This document shows, piece after piece, positions 36,110 to 44,505 of a DNA stretch of 64,000 bases. Source of the stretch: Streptomyces roseus (GTDB taxonomy: Bacteria; Actinomycetota; Actinomycetes; Streptomycetales; Streptomycetaceae). Location: assembly GCF_001044425.1 (NCBI RefSeq), contig NZ_LFML01000003.1, positions 1-64,000 on the forward strand, written 5' to 3'. A model generated the notes under the pieces. That model did no database searches. It was not told the origin of the DNA and saw nothing but the letters and a program-made list of their open reading frames with translations. Within the stretch, counting starts at the first letter, position 1. Every line of letters starts with the position of its first letter. A program made the translations under genes and the position numbers.

Positions 36110-36346
36110 GTGGACCACGCGTACAACGGGATGGCAGCTGCAGAACTCGGCGGAGTGACCTGGCAGAAGAGCAGACACAGCAACTCGCAAGGTTCCTGTG
36201 TGGAGTTCGCCAAGCTGCCCGGCGGCGCCGTCGCCATGCGCAACTCGCGCTTCCCGGACGGGCCGGCGCTCGTCTACACGCCGGCCGAGATAGAGGCGCT
36301 GCTGCTGGGCGTCAAGGACGGCGAGTTCGACCACCTGATCGCCTGA
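36110..36346 (+). CDS. DUF397 protein
   Basis: A 78-residue protein starting at GTG. It shows the DUF397 pattern VTWQKSRHSNSQGSCVEFA...VAMRNSRFPDGPALVYTPAEIEALL. Small DUF397 proteins are partners or antagonists of XRE-DUF5753 regulators in streptomycetes (WhiJ, AbaA-type loci), where they influence development and antibiotic production. Here the pair is separated by an anti-sigma-type ATPase gene, the classical three-gene arrangement. The upstream region holds a palindrome shared with the HTH gene's promoter region. Confidence 0.92.
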   Translation: MDHAYNGMAAAELGGVTWQKSRHSNSQGSCVEFAKLPGGAVAMRNSRFPDGPALVYTPAEIEALLLGVKDGEFDHLIA

Positions 36347-36399
36347 CCACCTGATCGGCCGGCAGGGACGGCCGGAGGAACAGCGCGCCGATCAAGCCA

Positions 36400-36409
36400 T
36401 GCACGTGCA
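36400..36409. promoter_or_regulatory. TGCACGTGCA palindrome, site 2
   Basis: A further exact copy of the 10-base palindrome lies between the convergent 3' ends of the DUF397 and ATPase genes. Its flanks differ from sites 1 and 3, so only the core is shared. Confidence 0.4.
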
Positions 36410-36497
36410 CTGGCCGGGACTGATCGCAATGATCAACCCCGGCCAGTTCCGGTCGTTCACCGGTGCTTCCGTCGGTGTCCGGCGCCCCGCGTCGGAC

Positions 36498-37109
36498 CTA
36501 CTCGTGCAGCATGAACAGCGCCCAGACGACCTTGCCGGTCAGCCGGCCCGCGAGCGGGTGCCAGCCCCAGCCGTCGCTGTAGGCGTCCACGAGGAACAGC
36601 CCGCGCCCCGACTCCAGGTCGCAGTTCTCCTGGGTGCGCTCGGGCGCGAAGGACCCGCCCGGCCGGTCCTCACTGGGATCCCGCACCGCGCACACCAGCC
36701 GGGTGCTCCACCGCATCAGGTGCAGCCGGACCGTCGGTTCGACCTCACCCGAGCCAGAGCCCGAGCCAGAGCCCGAACCGGAACCGGAACCCGAGCCCGA
36801 ACCGGCGCCCGCACCGCCCCCGGCCCCCGACAGCGCCCCCGCGACCGAGCCGCCGCCCGTCCCGGCGTCCCCCGGCAGGGCGTGGCGCAGCGCGTTCGTG
36901 ACGAGTTCGGACACCACCAGGGCCACGTCGTCGAAGCGCTCGTCGAGGCCCCACTGCGACAAGGTCGACCGGGTGAACGAACGGGCGCCCCGCACCGCCT
37001 CGAAGCGGGCGGGCAGAGCGCAGGAGGCGGACCCGGAGACAGCCGTGGGGTCGACCGGGGGCAGCCCCTGCCGTAACGGCTCGAGCATGGTCGATCCATT
37101 CGTCCCCAT
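36498..37109 (-). CDS. Anti-sigma-type serine kinase/ATPase (HATPase_c) with Gly-Ser repeat insert
   Basis: A 203-residue protein from ATG 37109 (GGGAG eight bases upstream). The Bergerat-fold ATPase motifs are N box ELVTNALRHA (68-77), G1-like RDPSEDRPG (143-151) and ESGRGLFLVDAYSDGWG (167-183). This is the RsbW/SpoIIAB-like family, which in streptomycetes is found beside DUF397 and DUF5753 genes. An unusual insert of about 40 residues, mostly alternating Gly-Ser (103-121), separates the N box from the next strand. The insert is encoded by hexanucleotide repeats and probably forms a flexible loop. Its partner sigma or anti-anti-sigma factor is not in the window. Confidence 0.88.
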   Translation of the reverse strand: MGTNGSTMLEPLRQGLPPVDPTAVSGSASCALPARFEAVRGARSFTRSTLSQWGLDERFDDVALVVSELVTNALRHALPGDAGTGGGSVAGALSGAGGGAGAGSGSGSGSGSGSGSGSGSGEVEPTVRLHLMRWSTRLVCAVRDPSEDRPGGSFAPERTQENCDLESGRGLFLVDAYSDGWGWHPLAGRLTGKVVWALFMLHE

Positions 37110-37244
37110 GCGAGGCACTCCCGGGATTCGCGGACGGGGCGGCTCGCTCCGTCCAGAAAGAACTGCGGGGTGGGTCCGGCGCCGGCGCGAAAGGAGCACG
37201 CAGGTGCGCGGCACCATCGTTCCGAATGCAGAAGCTGGATGCAA

Positions 37245-37264
37245 GGGCAGATGCACGTGCACGC
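37245..37264 (+). promoter_or_regulatory. Candidate operator, TGCACGTGCA palindrome, site 3
   Basis: The palindrome core is at 37252-37261, between the divergent ATPase (start 37109) and HTH-DUF5753 (start 37475) genes. The whole 20 bases match site 1 in inverted orientation, which is unlikely by chance and points to a shared regulator. Confidence 0.6.
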
Positions 37265-37474
37265 GCCGGACCTGTCCACTCCCGTGATGGTTCTTGCTCA
37301 TTTCTTCCTACGCATACTTACGGACTTCTTTTGCGGCAGGCGGGATTCCGTTACAGAACGAGTACGGACCGATGCGTTTTGGTGGCAGACTGCGGGGCCT
37401 GGGGTTCGGGGGCCCCGGCGACGCACATCACGCGCAGACCACGCGTACACATGGCGATGGGGAGGGCTGGACTA

Positions 37475-38335
37475 GTGACCGCAGAAGCAAGCGGTTCCGT
37501 GGTGCGCCGCATCCTCCTGGGCTCTCAGCTCAGGCGACTCCGAGAATCCCGCGGCATCACCCGTGAGGCGGCCGGCTACTCGATCCGCGCATCCGAATCG
37601 AAGATCAGCCGCTTGGAGTTGGGAAGGGTGAGCTTCAAGGCAAGGGACGTCGAGGACCTCCTCACGCTCTACGGAGTGACGGACGGCGCGGAGCGGGAGT
37701 CCCTGCTGGGGCTCGTCCGCGAGGCGAACGCGGCCGGCTGGTGGCACAGCTACGGAGACGTGCTGCCCGGGTGGTTCCAGACGTACATCGGCCTGGAGGG
37801 CGCCGCCTCGCTCATCCGGATCTACGAAGTCCAGTTCGTCCACGGCCTGTTGCAGACCGAGGCCTACGCCCAGGCCGTCGTCAGCCGCGGCATGCCCGGC
37901 GCCACCAAGGCCGAGATCGACCGCCGCGTCGCGCTGCGCCTGGAGCGCCAGAAGGTGCTCGTCTCCGAGACCGCGCCCGTCTTCCACGCCGTCCTCGACG
38001 AGGCCGCGCTGCGCCGCCCGTACGGCGACCGCGACGTCATGCGCGGCCAGCTGGAGCACCTCATCGAGGTCTCCCAGCGGCCCAACGTGCAGCTCCAGGT
38101 GATGCCCTTCTCCTTCGGCGGCCACGCGGGCGAGAGTGGAGCCTTCACCCTGCTGCGCTTCCCGGAGTCCGACCTCCAGGACATCGTCTATCTGGAACAG
38201 CTCACCAGCGCCCTCTACCTGGACAAGGACGAGGAAGTGGCCCAGTACGAAAGGGCGATGGAGCGGCTCCAGGCAGACTGCCCCGATCCCGACCGGACGC
38301 GGGATCTTCTCCGCGGCCTGCTCCAACTGTCTTGA
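37475..38335 (+). CDS. XRE-family regulator with DUF5753 domain
   Basis: A 286-residue protein starting at GTG 37475, with GGGGAGG upstream. Residues about 13-68 are an XRE helix-turn-helix (LRRLRESRGITREAAGYSIRASESKISRLE). The rest is the DUF5753 domain (WFQTYIGLEGAASLIRIYEVQFVHGLLQTEAYA...). Such regulators, with DUF397 partners, control development and antibiotic synthesis in Streptomyces (WhiJ family). The shared palindromes around this cassette are candidate binding sites for it. Confidence 0.93.
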   Translation: MTAEASGSVVRRILLGSQLRRLRESRGITREAAGYSIRASESKISRLELGRVSFKARDVEDLLTLYGVTDGAERESLLGLVREANAAGWWHSYGDVLPGWFQTYIGLEGAASLIRIYEVQFVHGLLQTEAYAQAVVSRGMPGATKAEIDRRVALRLERQKVLVSETAPVFHAVLDEAALRRPYGDRDVMRGQLEHLIEVSQRPNVQLQVMPFSFGGHAGESGAFTLLRFPESDLQDIVYLEQLTSALYLDKDEEVAQYERAMERLQADCPDPDRTRDLLRGLLQLS

Positions 38336-38424
38336 TTCGCACGTAGTATGACGTCTGATCAGTGCATGATGACCGATCGGTCTCCGGTGCAGCGCACGGG
38401 TGCGCGCTCGCAGTAAGGGATGGC

Positions 38425-39882
38425 ATGTCCATATTCGACGACCTGGCTCACCAGTACATCGACGGCGAATGGCTGGCCGGCACCGGTTCGTGGGACATCA
38501 TCGACGTCAACCCGTACAACGGGGAGAAGCTCGCGGCCATCACCGTGGCCACCGTCGAGCAGGTGGACCTGGCCTACCGCAGTGCCGAGCGCGCCCAGAG
38601 GGAGTGGGCCGCCACCAGCCCGTACGCCAGACGCGCCGTCCTGGAACGCGCCCTGCGCATCACCGAGGAGCGCGAGAAGGAGATCGTCGAGGCGATGATC
38701 GACGAGCTCGGCGGGACCCGTCCCAAGGCCGAGTACGAGGTCCACCTCGCCAAGGAGTTCATCCGCGAGTCGATCCAGCTGGCCATCCGCCCCGAGGGCC
38801 GCATCCTCGCCTCCCCGGTCGACGGCAAGGAGAACCGGGTCCAGCGCCTCCCGGTCGGCGTCGTCACCGTGATCAGCCCCTTCAACTTCCCGTTCCTGGT
38901 CACCATGAAGTCCCTTGCCCCGGCCCTGGCCCTGGGCAACGCGGTGGTGATCAAGCCGAACCAGAGCGCACCCGTGGTCGGCGGCGGACTCATCGCCAAG
39001 GTCTTCGAGGACGCGGGCCTGCCGGCCGGGCTCCTCAACGTGCTGGTCACCGACATCGCCGAGATAGGCGACGCGCTCCTGACCCACCCCGTCCCGAAGG
39101 TCATCTCCTTCGCCGGCTCCGACCGGGTCGGCCGGCACGTGGGCTCGGTCGCCGCCCGCCACTTCAAGCGGACCGTCCTGGAGCTCAGCGGCAACAGCGC
39201 GCTCGTCGTCCTCGACGACGCCGACCTCGACTACGCGGTGGACGCGGCCGTCTTCAGCCGCTTCGTCTACCAGGGCCAGGTCTGCATGGCCGCCAACCGC
39301 ATCCTCGTGGACGCCTCGATCGCCGAGGAGTTCACCGAGAAGTTCACCACCCGCGTGCGGGGTCTGAAGACCGGCGACCCCCACGAGGCCGACACCCACA
39401 TCGGCCCGCTGATCAACTCCTTCCAGGCCGACGCCCTGACCGCGCTCGTCGACCAGGCCGTCGCGTCCGGCGCGCAGGCCCTCGTCCGCGGGTCTACGCG
39501 CGGCAACCTGGTCGAACCGACCGTCCTGGCCGGCCTCCCCGAGGACTCCCCGCTGCTCGGCCAGGAGATCTTCGGCCCGGTGGCCCTGCTGGTGGTCTTC
39601 GACGGCGAGGACGAGGCCGTACGGCTGACCAACGCGACCCCGTACGGGCTCAGCGGCGCCGTCCACACCCGGGACGTGGAGCGCGGCGTGCGCTTCGCGC
39701 AGCGGATCGAGACCGGGATGATCCACGTCAACGACTCGACCATCGGGGACGAGCCGCTCGCCGCGTTCGGCGGGGAGAAGGCCTCGGGGCTGGGCCGGCT
39801 GAACGGCGACGCCACGATCGAGGCCTTCACCACCCAGAAGTGGATTTCGGTGCAGCACGGGCGCACGACCTTCCCGTTCTGA
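38425..39882 (+). CDS. Aldehyde dehydrogenase (vanillin/benzaldehyde dehydrogenase-like)
   Basis: A 485-residue NAD(P)-dependent aldehyde dehydrogenase. Cofactor segment FNFPFLVTMKSLAPALALGNAVVIKP, catalytic glutamate in VLELSGNSALVV (about 255) and catalytic cysteine in GQVCMAANR (about 289) are present. The overall pattern resembles aromatic aldehyde dehydrogenases (vanillin or benzaldehyde type), so aromatic aldehyde oxidation to acids is likely, but the substrate is not settled. The start at 38425 follows AAGGGA; an upstream in-frame ATG at 38362 lacks a ribosome site. It is a single-gene unit. Confidence 0.9.
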   Translation: MSIFDDLAHQYIDGEWLAGTGSWDIIDVNPYNGEKLAAITVATVEQVDLAYRSAERAQREWAATSPYARRAVLERALRITEEREKEIVEAMIDELGGTRPKAEYEVHLAKEFIRESIQLAIRPEGRILASPVDGKENRVQRLPVGVVTVISPFNFPFLVTMKSLAPALALGNAVVIKPNQSAPVVGGGLIAKVFEDAGLPAGLLNVLVTDIAEIGDALLTHPVPKVISFAGSDRVGRHVGSVAARHFKRTVLELSGNSALVVLDDADLDYAVDAAVFSRFVYQGQVCMAANRILVDASIAEEFTEKFTTRVRGLKTGDPHEADTHIGPLINSFQADALTALVDQAVASGAQALVRGSTRGNLVEPTVLAGLPEDSPLLGQEIFGPVALLVVFDGEDEAVRLTNATPYGLSGAVHTRDVERGVRFAQRIETGMIHVNDSTIGDEPLAAFGGEKASGLGRLNGDATIEAFTTQKWISVQHGRTTFPF

Positions 39883-39974
39883 TCTCGTTTCTCCCTCCGG
39901 CCTCGGTTCTGCGTCCGGGGTCGCTCTAGACTCGGGCGAGTCAGCGGCGGGCAGCGTTCCGGGGGAGACCTGAG

Positions 39975-42056
39975 TTGAGCAACATTCCGGAGACGGGGCG
40001 CACACCCCGGGTCCAGAACCGCCTGGTCGTGATCCAGGTGGTCGTCTTCTCCCTGCTGCTCACGCTGGGCGGGCGCCTGTGGTATCTCCAGGTCCGCAAC
40101 GGCCAGGAGTACACCGACGAGGCGAAGAACAACCACACCCAGCAGGTCGTCCAGCCCGCCGTGCGCGGCTCGATCCTGGACTCCCGCGGGGTGCCGCTCG
40201 CCGACAACGAGACGCGCATGGTGGTCTCCGCCAGCCGCACCGACCTCACCAAGATGAAGGACCGGGGCAAGGGCGTCCTGACCCGGCTCGCCGGCGTGCT
40301 CGGCCTCAACCCCGAGGACGTGGTCAACAGCGTCCGGCTCTGCGACGCGAAGACGCCGAAGCCCTGCTGGAACGGCTCCCCGTACCAGCCGATCCCCGTC
40401 ACCGACGAGGCGACGACGGACCAGGTGCTGGAGATAAGGGAGCACGCCGAGCAGTTCCCCGGCATCACCGCCGAGCCGACCGCCCTGCGCCGCTACGCCG
40501 GACCCGACGGGGCCAACACCTCGCAGGTGCTCGGCTACCTCTCGCCCGTCACCGACGCGGAGATCACCAAGGCCAAGAAGACCGACTCCCCCTACCTGCG
40601 CTCCGACCAGGTCGGCCGCTCCGGCCTGGAGCGCACGTACGACAAGGAGCTGCGCGGCAAGGCGGGCGTCACCCGCTACGAGGTGGACAACCTCGGGCGC
40701 GTCATCGGGCAGGCGCAGGCCGACAAGCCGACGCCCGGCTCCAACGTCGTCACCTCGATCGACTCGCGCGTGCAGGCGGTCGCGGAGCGCGAGCTGAACA
40801 ACGCGATGGTCGAGGCCCGCAAGACGTACGACAAGATCACGCACAAGAACTACGAGGCGGACTCGGGCGCGGTCGTCGTGATGGAGGCCAAGACCGGCCG
40901 CATCGTGGCGATGGCCTCCAACCCGACGTACGACCCGAACGCGTGGGTCGGCGGCATCTCCGCGAAGGACTACGCGTCCCTCACCGACAAGGAATCCAAC
41001 TACCCGCTGCTCAACCGGGCGATCCAGGGCCAGGCGGCCCCCGGCTCGATCTTCAAGGTGGTCTCCTCGACCGCCGCGGTGAACGCCGGGTACCCCTTCA
41101 ACGGGCGGTACGGCTGCCCCAGCTCCTACTCGGTCGGCAGCCAGACCTTCACCAACTTCGAATCGCAGGGCTACGGAGACATCACCATCGGCCGGGCCCT
41201 CGAAGTCTCCTGCGACACCGTCTACTACGGCATCGCGGACAAGGAGTGGAAGAAGGACGGCGGGATCAACCCGAAGAAGGACCCGAGCGACTGGTTCTAC
41301 AAGACGGCGCACCAGTTCGGGCTGGGCAAGGCCACCGGCGTCGACCTGCCGAACGAGGTGAACGGCCGGGTCCCCGACCGCCAGTGGAAGAAGGACTTCT
41401 TCGAGGCCAACAAGGCCGCCTGGTGCCGGGACGGCAAGAAGGACGGCTCGTACGCCGAGAAGATCGCCTACGAGAACTGCCGCCAGGGCAACCAGCTGCG
41501 CGAGGGCGACGCGATCAACTACTCGATCGGCCAGGGCGACACCCTCGTCACCCCGATCCAGATGGCGTCGATCTACGCGGGCATCGCCAACGGCGGCATG
41601 ATGCACCAGCCGAGCATCGGCAAGGCGATCGTCAGCGCCGACGGCACCTCGGTCAAGGAGATCGCGCCGAAGGAGCAGGGCCGGCTGCCGATGGACGAGG
41701 AGCTGCGCGACGACATAGACGGCGCGCTCGCCTCGGTGGCCACCACGGGCAGCGCGGCCTGGCGGTTCGGCGGCTGGCCGCAGAAGCAGATCCCGATGCA
41801 CGCGAAGACCGGTACGGCGGAGGTCCAGGGCAAGCAGACCACCTCCTGGTTCGCCTCGTACACCGAGGACTACGCGATCGTCATGACGATCTCTCAGGGC
41901 GGTACGGGCTCCGGGGCGTCCGGGCCGGCGGTCCGCAAGATCTACGAGGCGATGTACGGGCTCGACGAGAAGGGCGGCCAGGACCTGTCCAAGGCCCTGC
42001 TCCCCAAGCCGCAGACGCAGCTCCCGGCGATCCGCCCGGAGGGGGCCTCCAACTAG
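39975..42056 (+). CDS. Class B penicillin-binding protein (PBP2-like transpeptidase)
   Basis: A 693-residue protein. TTG 39975 is the start, with GGGGGAG seven bases upstream. An N-terminal membrane anchor (about 17-38) is followed by the dimerisation region and a transpeptidase domain with SIFK (active Ser358), SCD (SxN variant, about 407) and KTG (near 614). It cross-links peptidoglycan outside the membrane. In many bacteria PBP2 sits with rodA and mre genes; here it stands alone, as is usual for the additional PBP2 paralogues of streptomycetes. Confidence 0.92.
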   Translation: MSNIPETGRTPRVQNRLVVIQVVVFSLLLTLGGRLWYLQVRNGQEYTDEAKNNHTQQVVQPAVRGSILDSRGVPLADNETRMVVSASRTDLTKMKDRGKGVLTRLAGVLGLNPEDVVNSVRLCDAKTPKPCWNGSPYQPIPVTDEATTDQVLEIREHAEQFPGITAEPTALRRYAGPDGANTSQVLGYLSPVTDAEITKAKKTDSPYLRSDQVGRSGLERTYDKELRGKAGVTRYEVDNLGRVIGQAQADKPTPGSNVVTSIDSRVQAVAERELNNAMVEARKTYDKITHKNYEADSGAVVVMEAKTGRIVAMASNPTYDPNAWVGGISAKDYASLTDKESNYPLLNRAIQGQAAPGSIFKVVSSTAAVNAGYPFNGRYGCPSSYSVGSQTFTNFESQGYGDITIGRALEVSCDTVYYGIADKEWKKDGGINPKKDPSDWFYKTAHQFGLGKATGVDLPNEVNGRVPDRQWKKDFFEANKAAWCRDGKKDGSYAEKIAYENCRQGNQLREGDAINYSIGQGDTLVTPIQMASIYAGIANGGMMHQPSIGKAIVSADGTSVKEIAPKEQGRLPMDEELRDDIDGALASVATTGSAAWRFGGWPQKQIPMHAKTGTAEVQGKQTTSWFASYTEDYAIVMTISQGGTGSGASGPAVRKIYEAMYGLDEKGGQDLSKALLPKPQTQLPAIRPEGASN

Positions 42057-42152
42057 GCCGCCACGCCGGGCCGGATCGAGGACAGAAGCTGACCGCAACC
42101 CTTCGTAACGTGGTCTTCGTCAGCAGCGAGAACCACGAAAAGGCGGTTGGTC

Positions 42153-42665
42153 ATGGCGCACATCTCCGAAGAGGTCCCGGGCGACGAGCGCGGCACGCTC
42201 CTGCTCTTCGTCGAATCCCAGCGCACGGCGATCCGCGAGTCGCTGGCCGGGCTGACCGCGGAGCAGGCGGCGAGCCGGCCCAGCGCCAGCGAGCTGTCCC
42301 TGTCCGGGCTGGTCAAGCACGTCGCCGGGGTCGAGCTGACCTGGCTGCGCATGGCACAGGGCCGGGCGGACGAGAGCGAGCGGAGCCCCGAGGACTGGGC
42401 CGACGCCTTCCGCCTCACCGGGGACGAGACCATCGAGTCGGTCCAGGCCTTCTGGGACGAGGTCACGGCCGAGCTGGTGGCCTTCGTACGGGACCTGCCC
42501 AGCCTCGACGAGAGCTTCCCGCTGCCGCCGGCGCCCTGGTTCCCCGAGAACGCCAAGGTCTCGATGCGCTGGATGCTGCTGCACCTGGTGGAGGAGTTCG
42601 CCCGGCACGCGGGCCACGCGGACGTGATCCGGGAGTCCCTCGACGGCACCAAGGCCATGGGCTAG
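42153..42665 (+). CDS. DinB-family protein
   Basis: A 170-residue helical protein with the DinB/DUF664 layout: LSLSGLVKHVAGVELTWLRMAQG near 46-68 and MLLHLVEEFARHAGHADVIRE near 140-160, giving the three spaced histidines that bind a metal. DinB-fold enzymes include mycothiol- or bacillithiol-dependent transferases, which fits an actinobacterium that uses mycothiol. The start ATG 42153 is preferred over the TTG at 42147. It is upstream of tipA but separated by the tipA promoter. Confidence 0.85.
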   Translation: MAHISEEVPGDERGTLLLFVESQRTAIRESLAGLTAEQAASRPSASELSLSGLVKHVAGVELTWLRMAQGRADESERSPEDWADAFRLTGDETIESVQAFWDEVTAELVAFVRDLPSLDESFPLPPAPWFPENAKVSMRWMLLHLVEEFARHAGHADVIRESLDGTKAMG

Positions 42666-42699
42666 TCCCACCTCTGCCGGACACACCTCCGCGGCGGAC

Positions 42700-42730
42700 T
42701 TGCACCTCACGTGGCGTGAGGGCCCACAGT
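42700..42730 (+). promoter_or_regulatory. tipA promoter with MerR-type operator
   Basis: TTGCAC (-35, 42700-42705) and CACAGT (-10, 42725-42730) are 19 bp apart, the long spacer typical of MerR-activated promoters. Between them CCTCACG and CGTGAGG (42705-42711 and 42715-42721) form a perfect inverted repeat. It closely resembles the known thiostrepton-inducible tipA promoter of Streptomyces lividans. Confidence 0.9.
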
Positions 42731-42761
42731 GAAGGGCGTACCGACCAGAGGAGCGGAAGAG

Positions 42762-43586
42762 ATGAGCTACTCCGTGGGACAGGTCGCCGGATTCGCCGGA
42801 GTGACGGTGCGCACCCTGCACCACTACGACGAGATCGGCCTGCTCTCCCCGAGCACCCGCAGCAGCGCGGGTCACCGGCGTTACGACGACGCCGACCTCG
42901 ACCGGCTGCAGCGGGTCCTGTTCTACCGGGAGCTCGGCTTCCCGCTCGAAGAGGTCGCGGTCCTGCTGGACGATCCGGAGTCGAACCCGAGGGAGCACCT
43001 GCGCCGGCAGCACGCCCTCCTGTCCGACCGGATCGCCCGGCTCCAGCAGATGGCCGAGGCCGTGGAGCACGCCATGGAGGCAGAGAGAATGGGCATCAAC
43101 CTCACGCCCGAGGAGAAGTTCGAGGTCTTCGGGGACTTCGACCCCGACCAGTACGCGGACGAGGTGCACCGACGCTGGGGCGACACGGACGCGTACAAGG
43201 AGTCCGCCCGCCGGACGGCCGCCTTCACCAAGGAGGACTGGAAGCGCTTCCAGGACGAGGCGGACGAGATCAACCGGCGGTTCGCCGCGCTGCTGGAATC
43301 CGGCGCCGCCGCGGACTCCGAAGAGGCCATGGACGTGGCCGAGGAGCACCGGGGCTGGATCGACCGCAACAGCTACACCTGCTCGCACGAGATGCACACG
43401 TGCCTGGGCGAGATGTACGTCGCGGACGAGCGCTTCACCGCCTACTACGACGGGATCCGGACCGGGCTGGCGGTGTTCGTGCGGGACGCGATCCTCGCGA
43501 ACGCGGTCGCAGCGTCTAGATCGCCGGATGTTCCCCGCACGGCCCCCTCCCGGTACCTGGAACCGGGAGGGGGTCTTGTGCGTTGA
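42762..43586 (+). CDS. tipA: TipA: MerR-family multidrug-sensing activator
   Basis: A 274-residue protein. Residues 1-75 are a MerR winged helix (SYSVGQVAGFAGVTVRTLHHYDEIGLL), 76-108 a coiled coil, and from 110 the TipAS drug-binding domain (MGINLTPEEKFEVFGDF). Cys207 and Cys214 (in TCSHEMHTCLGEMYV) match the positions at which TipAS captures thiostrepton covalently. The internal ATG at 43089, with GGAGG upstream, is the TipAS start, so two products are expected. Binding of thiopeptides activates the promoter at 42700-42730. The C-terminus is about 20 residues longer than the usual end (ANAV...), reading through a terminator hairpin. Confidence 0.97.
   Translation: MSYSVGQVAGFAGVTVRTLHHYDEIGLLSPSTRSSAGHRRYDDADLDRLQRVLFYRELGFPLEEVAVLLDDPESNPREHLRRQHALLSDRIARLQQMAEAVEHAMEAERMGINLTPEEKFEVFGDFDPDQYADEVHRRWGDTDAYKESARRTAAFTKEDWKRFQDEADEINRRFAALLESGAAADSEEAMDVAEEHRGWIDRNSYTCSHEMHTCLGEMYVADERFTAYYDGIRTGLAVFVRDAILANAVAASRSPDVPRTAPSRYLEPGGGLVR
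43543..43573 (+). terminator. Terminator hairpin at the tipA 3' end
   Basis: CCCCCTCCCGGT (43543-43554) pairs perfectly with ACCGGGAGGGGG (43562-43573) around a seven-base loop; a short T-containing tail follows. The stem lies inside the last codons of the tipA frame, before its stop at 43584-43586. Confidence 0.8.
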
Positions 43587-43675
43587 TAATTGAAACCGCC
43601 GTCCTGTCCGAAGCCCCTTCTCGGACGCCCCGCCGCGATACTCGCGATACCCCGATCCAGGAGAGCCCGGAACTC

Positions 43676-44377
43676 GTGTACACGCTTGCGCTCGGCCCAG
43701 AGTGGCTGTCCCCGGAGTATCTGATCGGGCAATTCGGTCTGATCGGCATCCTGGTCATCGTCTTCGCGGAGTCGGGCCTCTTCGCGTTCCTGCCGGGGGA
43801 CTCGCTGCTGTTCACGGCGGGCCTGTTCGTCGCGAGCGGCACGATCAAGCAGCCGCTGTGGCTGGTCTGCACCCTGATCTCGGCCTCCGCCATCCTCGGT
43901 GACCAGGTCGGCTACATGATCGGCAAGGTCTTCGGTCCGAAGATCTTCAACAGGCCGAATTCCAAGCTCTTCAAGCGCGAGAACCTCGACTCGGCGCACG
44001 ACTTCATGGAGAAGCACGGCCCCAAGGCCATCGTCCTCGCGCGCTTCGTGCCGATCATCCGCACCTTCGCGCCGATGGTCGCGGGCGCGACGGCGATGAG
44101 GTACCGCACCTTCCTGACGTTCAACGTCATCGGCGGCGTCCTGTGGGGCGCGGGCGTCACGGTCCTGGGCTACCAGCTCGGCCAGTTCGAGATCATCAAG
44201 AAGAACGTCGAGCCGATCTTCATCGTCATCGTCCTGATCTCCGTCATCCCGGTGATCTTCGAGGTGCTGAAGTCCCGCAAGGAGAAGAAGGCGTCGGCCG
44301 CCTCCGGCGGGCAGCCCTCGGGCGGCGAGGAGGCGCAGGCCCCGGGCCGGCGCAGCGGCCGCCACGCCAAGCGCTGA
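43676..44377 (+). CDS. DedA-family membrane protein
   Basis: A 233-residue membrane protein from GTG 43676 (YTLALGPEWLSPEYLI...). The frame extends upstream to a TTG at 43583, but that part overlaps the tipA terminator and lacks family similarity. DedA/SNARE-associated signatures are FAESGLFAFLPGDSLLFTAG and KHGPKAIVLARFVPIIRTFAPMVAGA, with the conserved arginines and acidic residues. DedA proteins are phospholipid flippases/proton-dependent transporters of the cytoplasmic membrane (undecaprenyl-phosphate or phosphatidylethanolamine recycling in known cases). The C-terminus is a basic cytosolic tail. Confidence 0.9.
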   Translation: MYTLALGPEWLSPEYLIGQFGLIGILVIVFAESGLFAFLPGDSLLFTAGLFVASGTIKQPLWLVCTLISASAILGDQVGYMIGKVFGPKIFNRPNSKLFKRENLDSAHDFMEKHGPKAIVLARFVPIIRTFAPMVAGATAMRYRTFLTFNVIGGVLWGAGVTVLGYQLGQFEIIKKNVEPIFIVIVLISVIPVIFEVLKSRKEKKASAASGGQPSGGEEAQAPGRRSGRHAKR

Positions 44378-44416
44378 GCCGCGCCCCCGTACCGGCCCGG
44401 CACGGCCCCGTACGTC

Positions 44417-44458
44417 CGAAAGCCCTGGCGACCCGAGAGGGTCGGGCCGGGGCTTTCG
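44417..44458. terminator. Bidirectional terminator between dedA and the exporter gene
   Basis: Outer arms CGAAAGCC (44417-44424) and GGCTTTCG (44451-44458), with an inner stem CGACCC/GGGTCG (44429-44434, 44439-44444), form a two-part hairpin between two convergent genes. Half of the outer motif (GGCTTTCGCG) is repeated just downstream. Confidence 0.75.
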
Positions 44459-44505
44459 CGTATGGGGGCCGGCCGGGGCTTTCGCGTGCGGGGGAGGCCT
44501 ACGGC

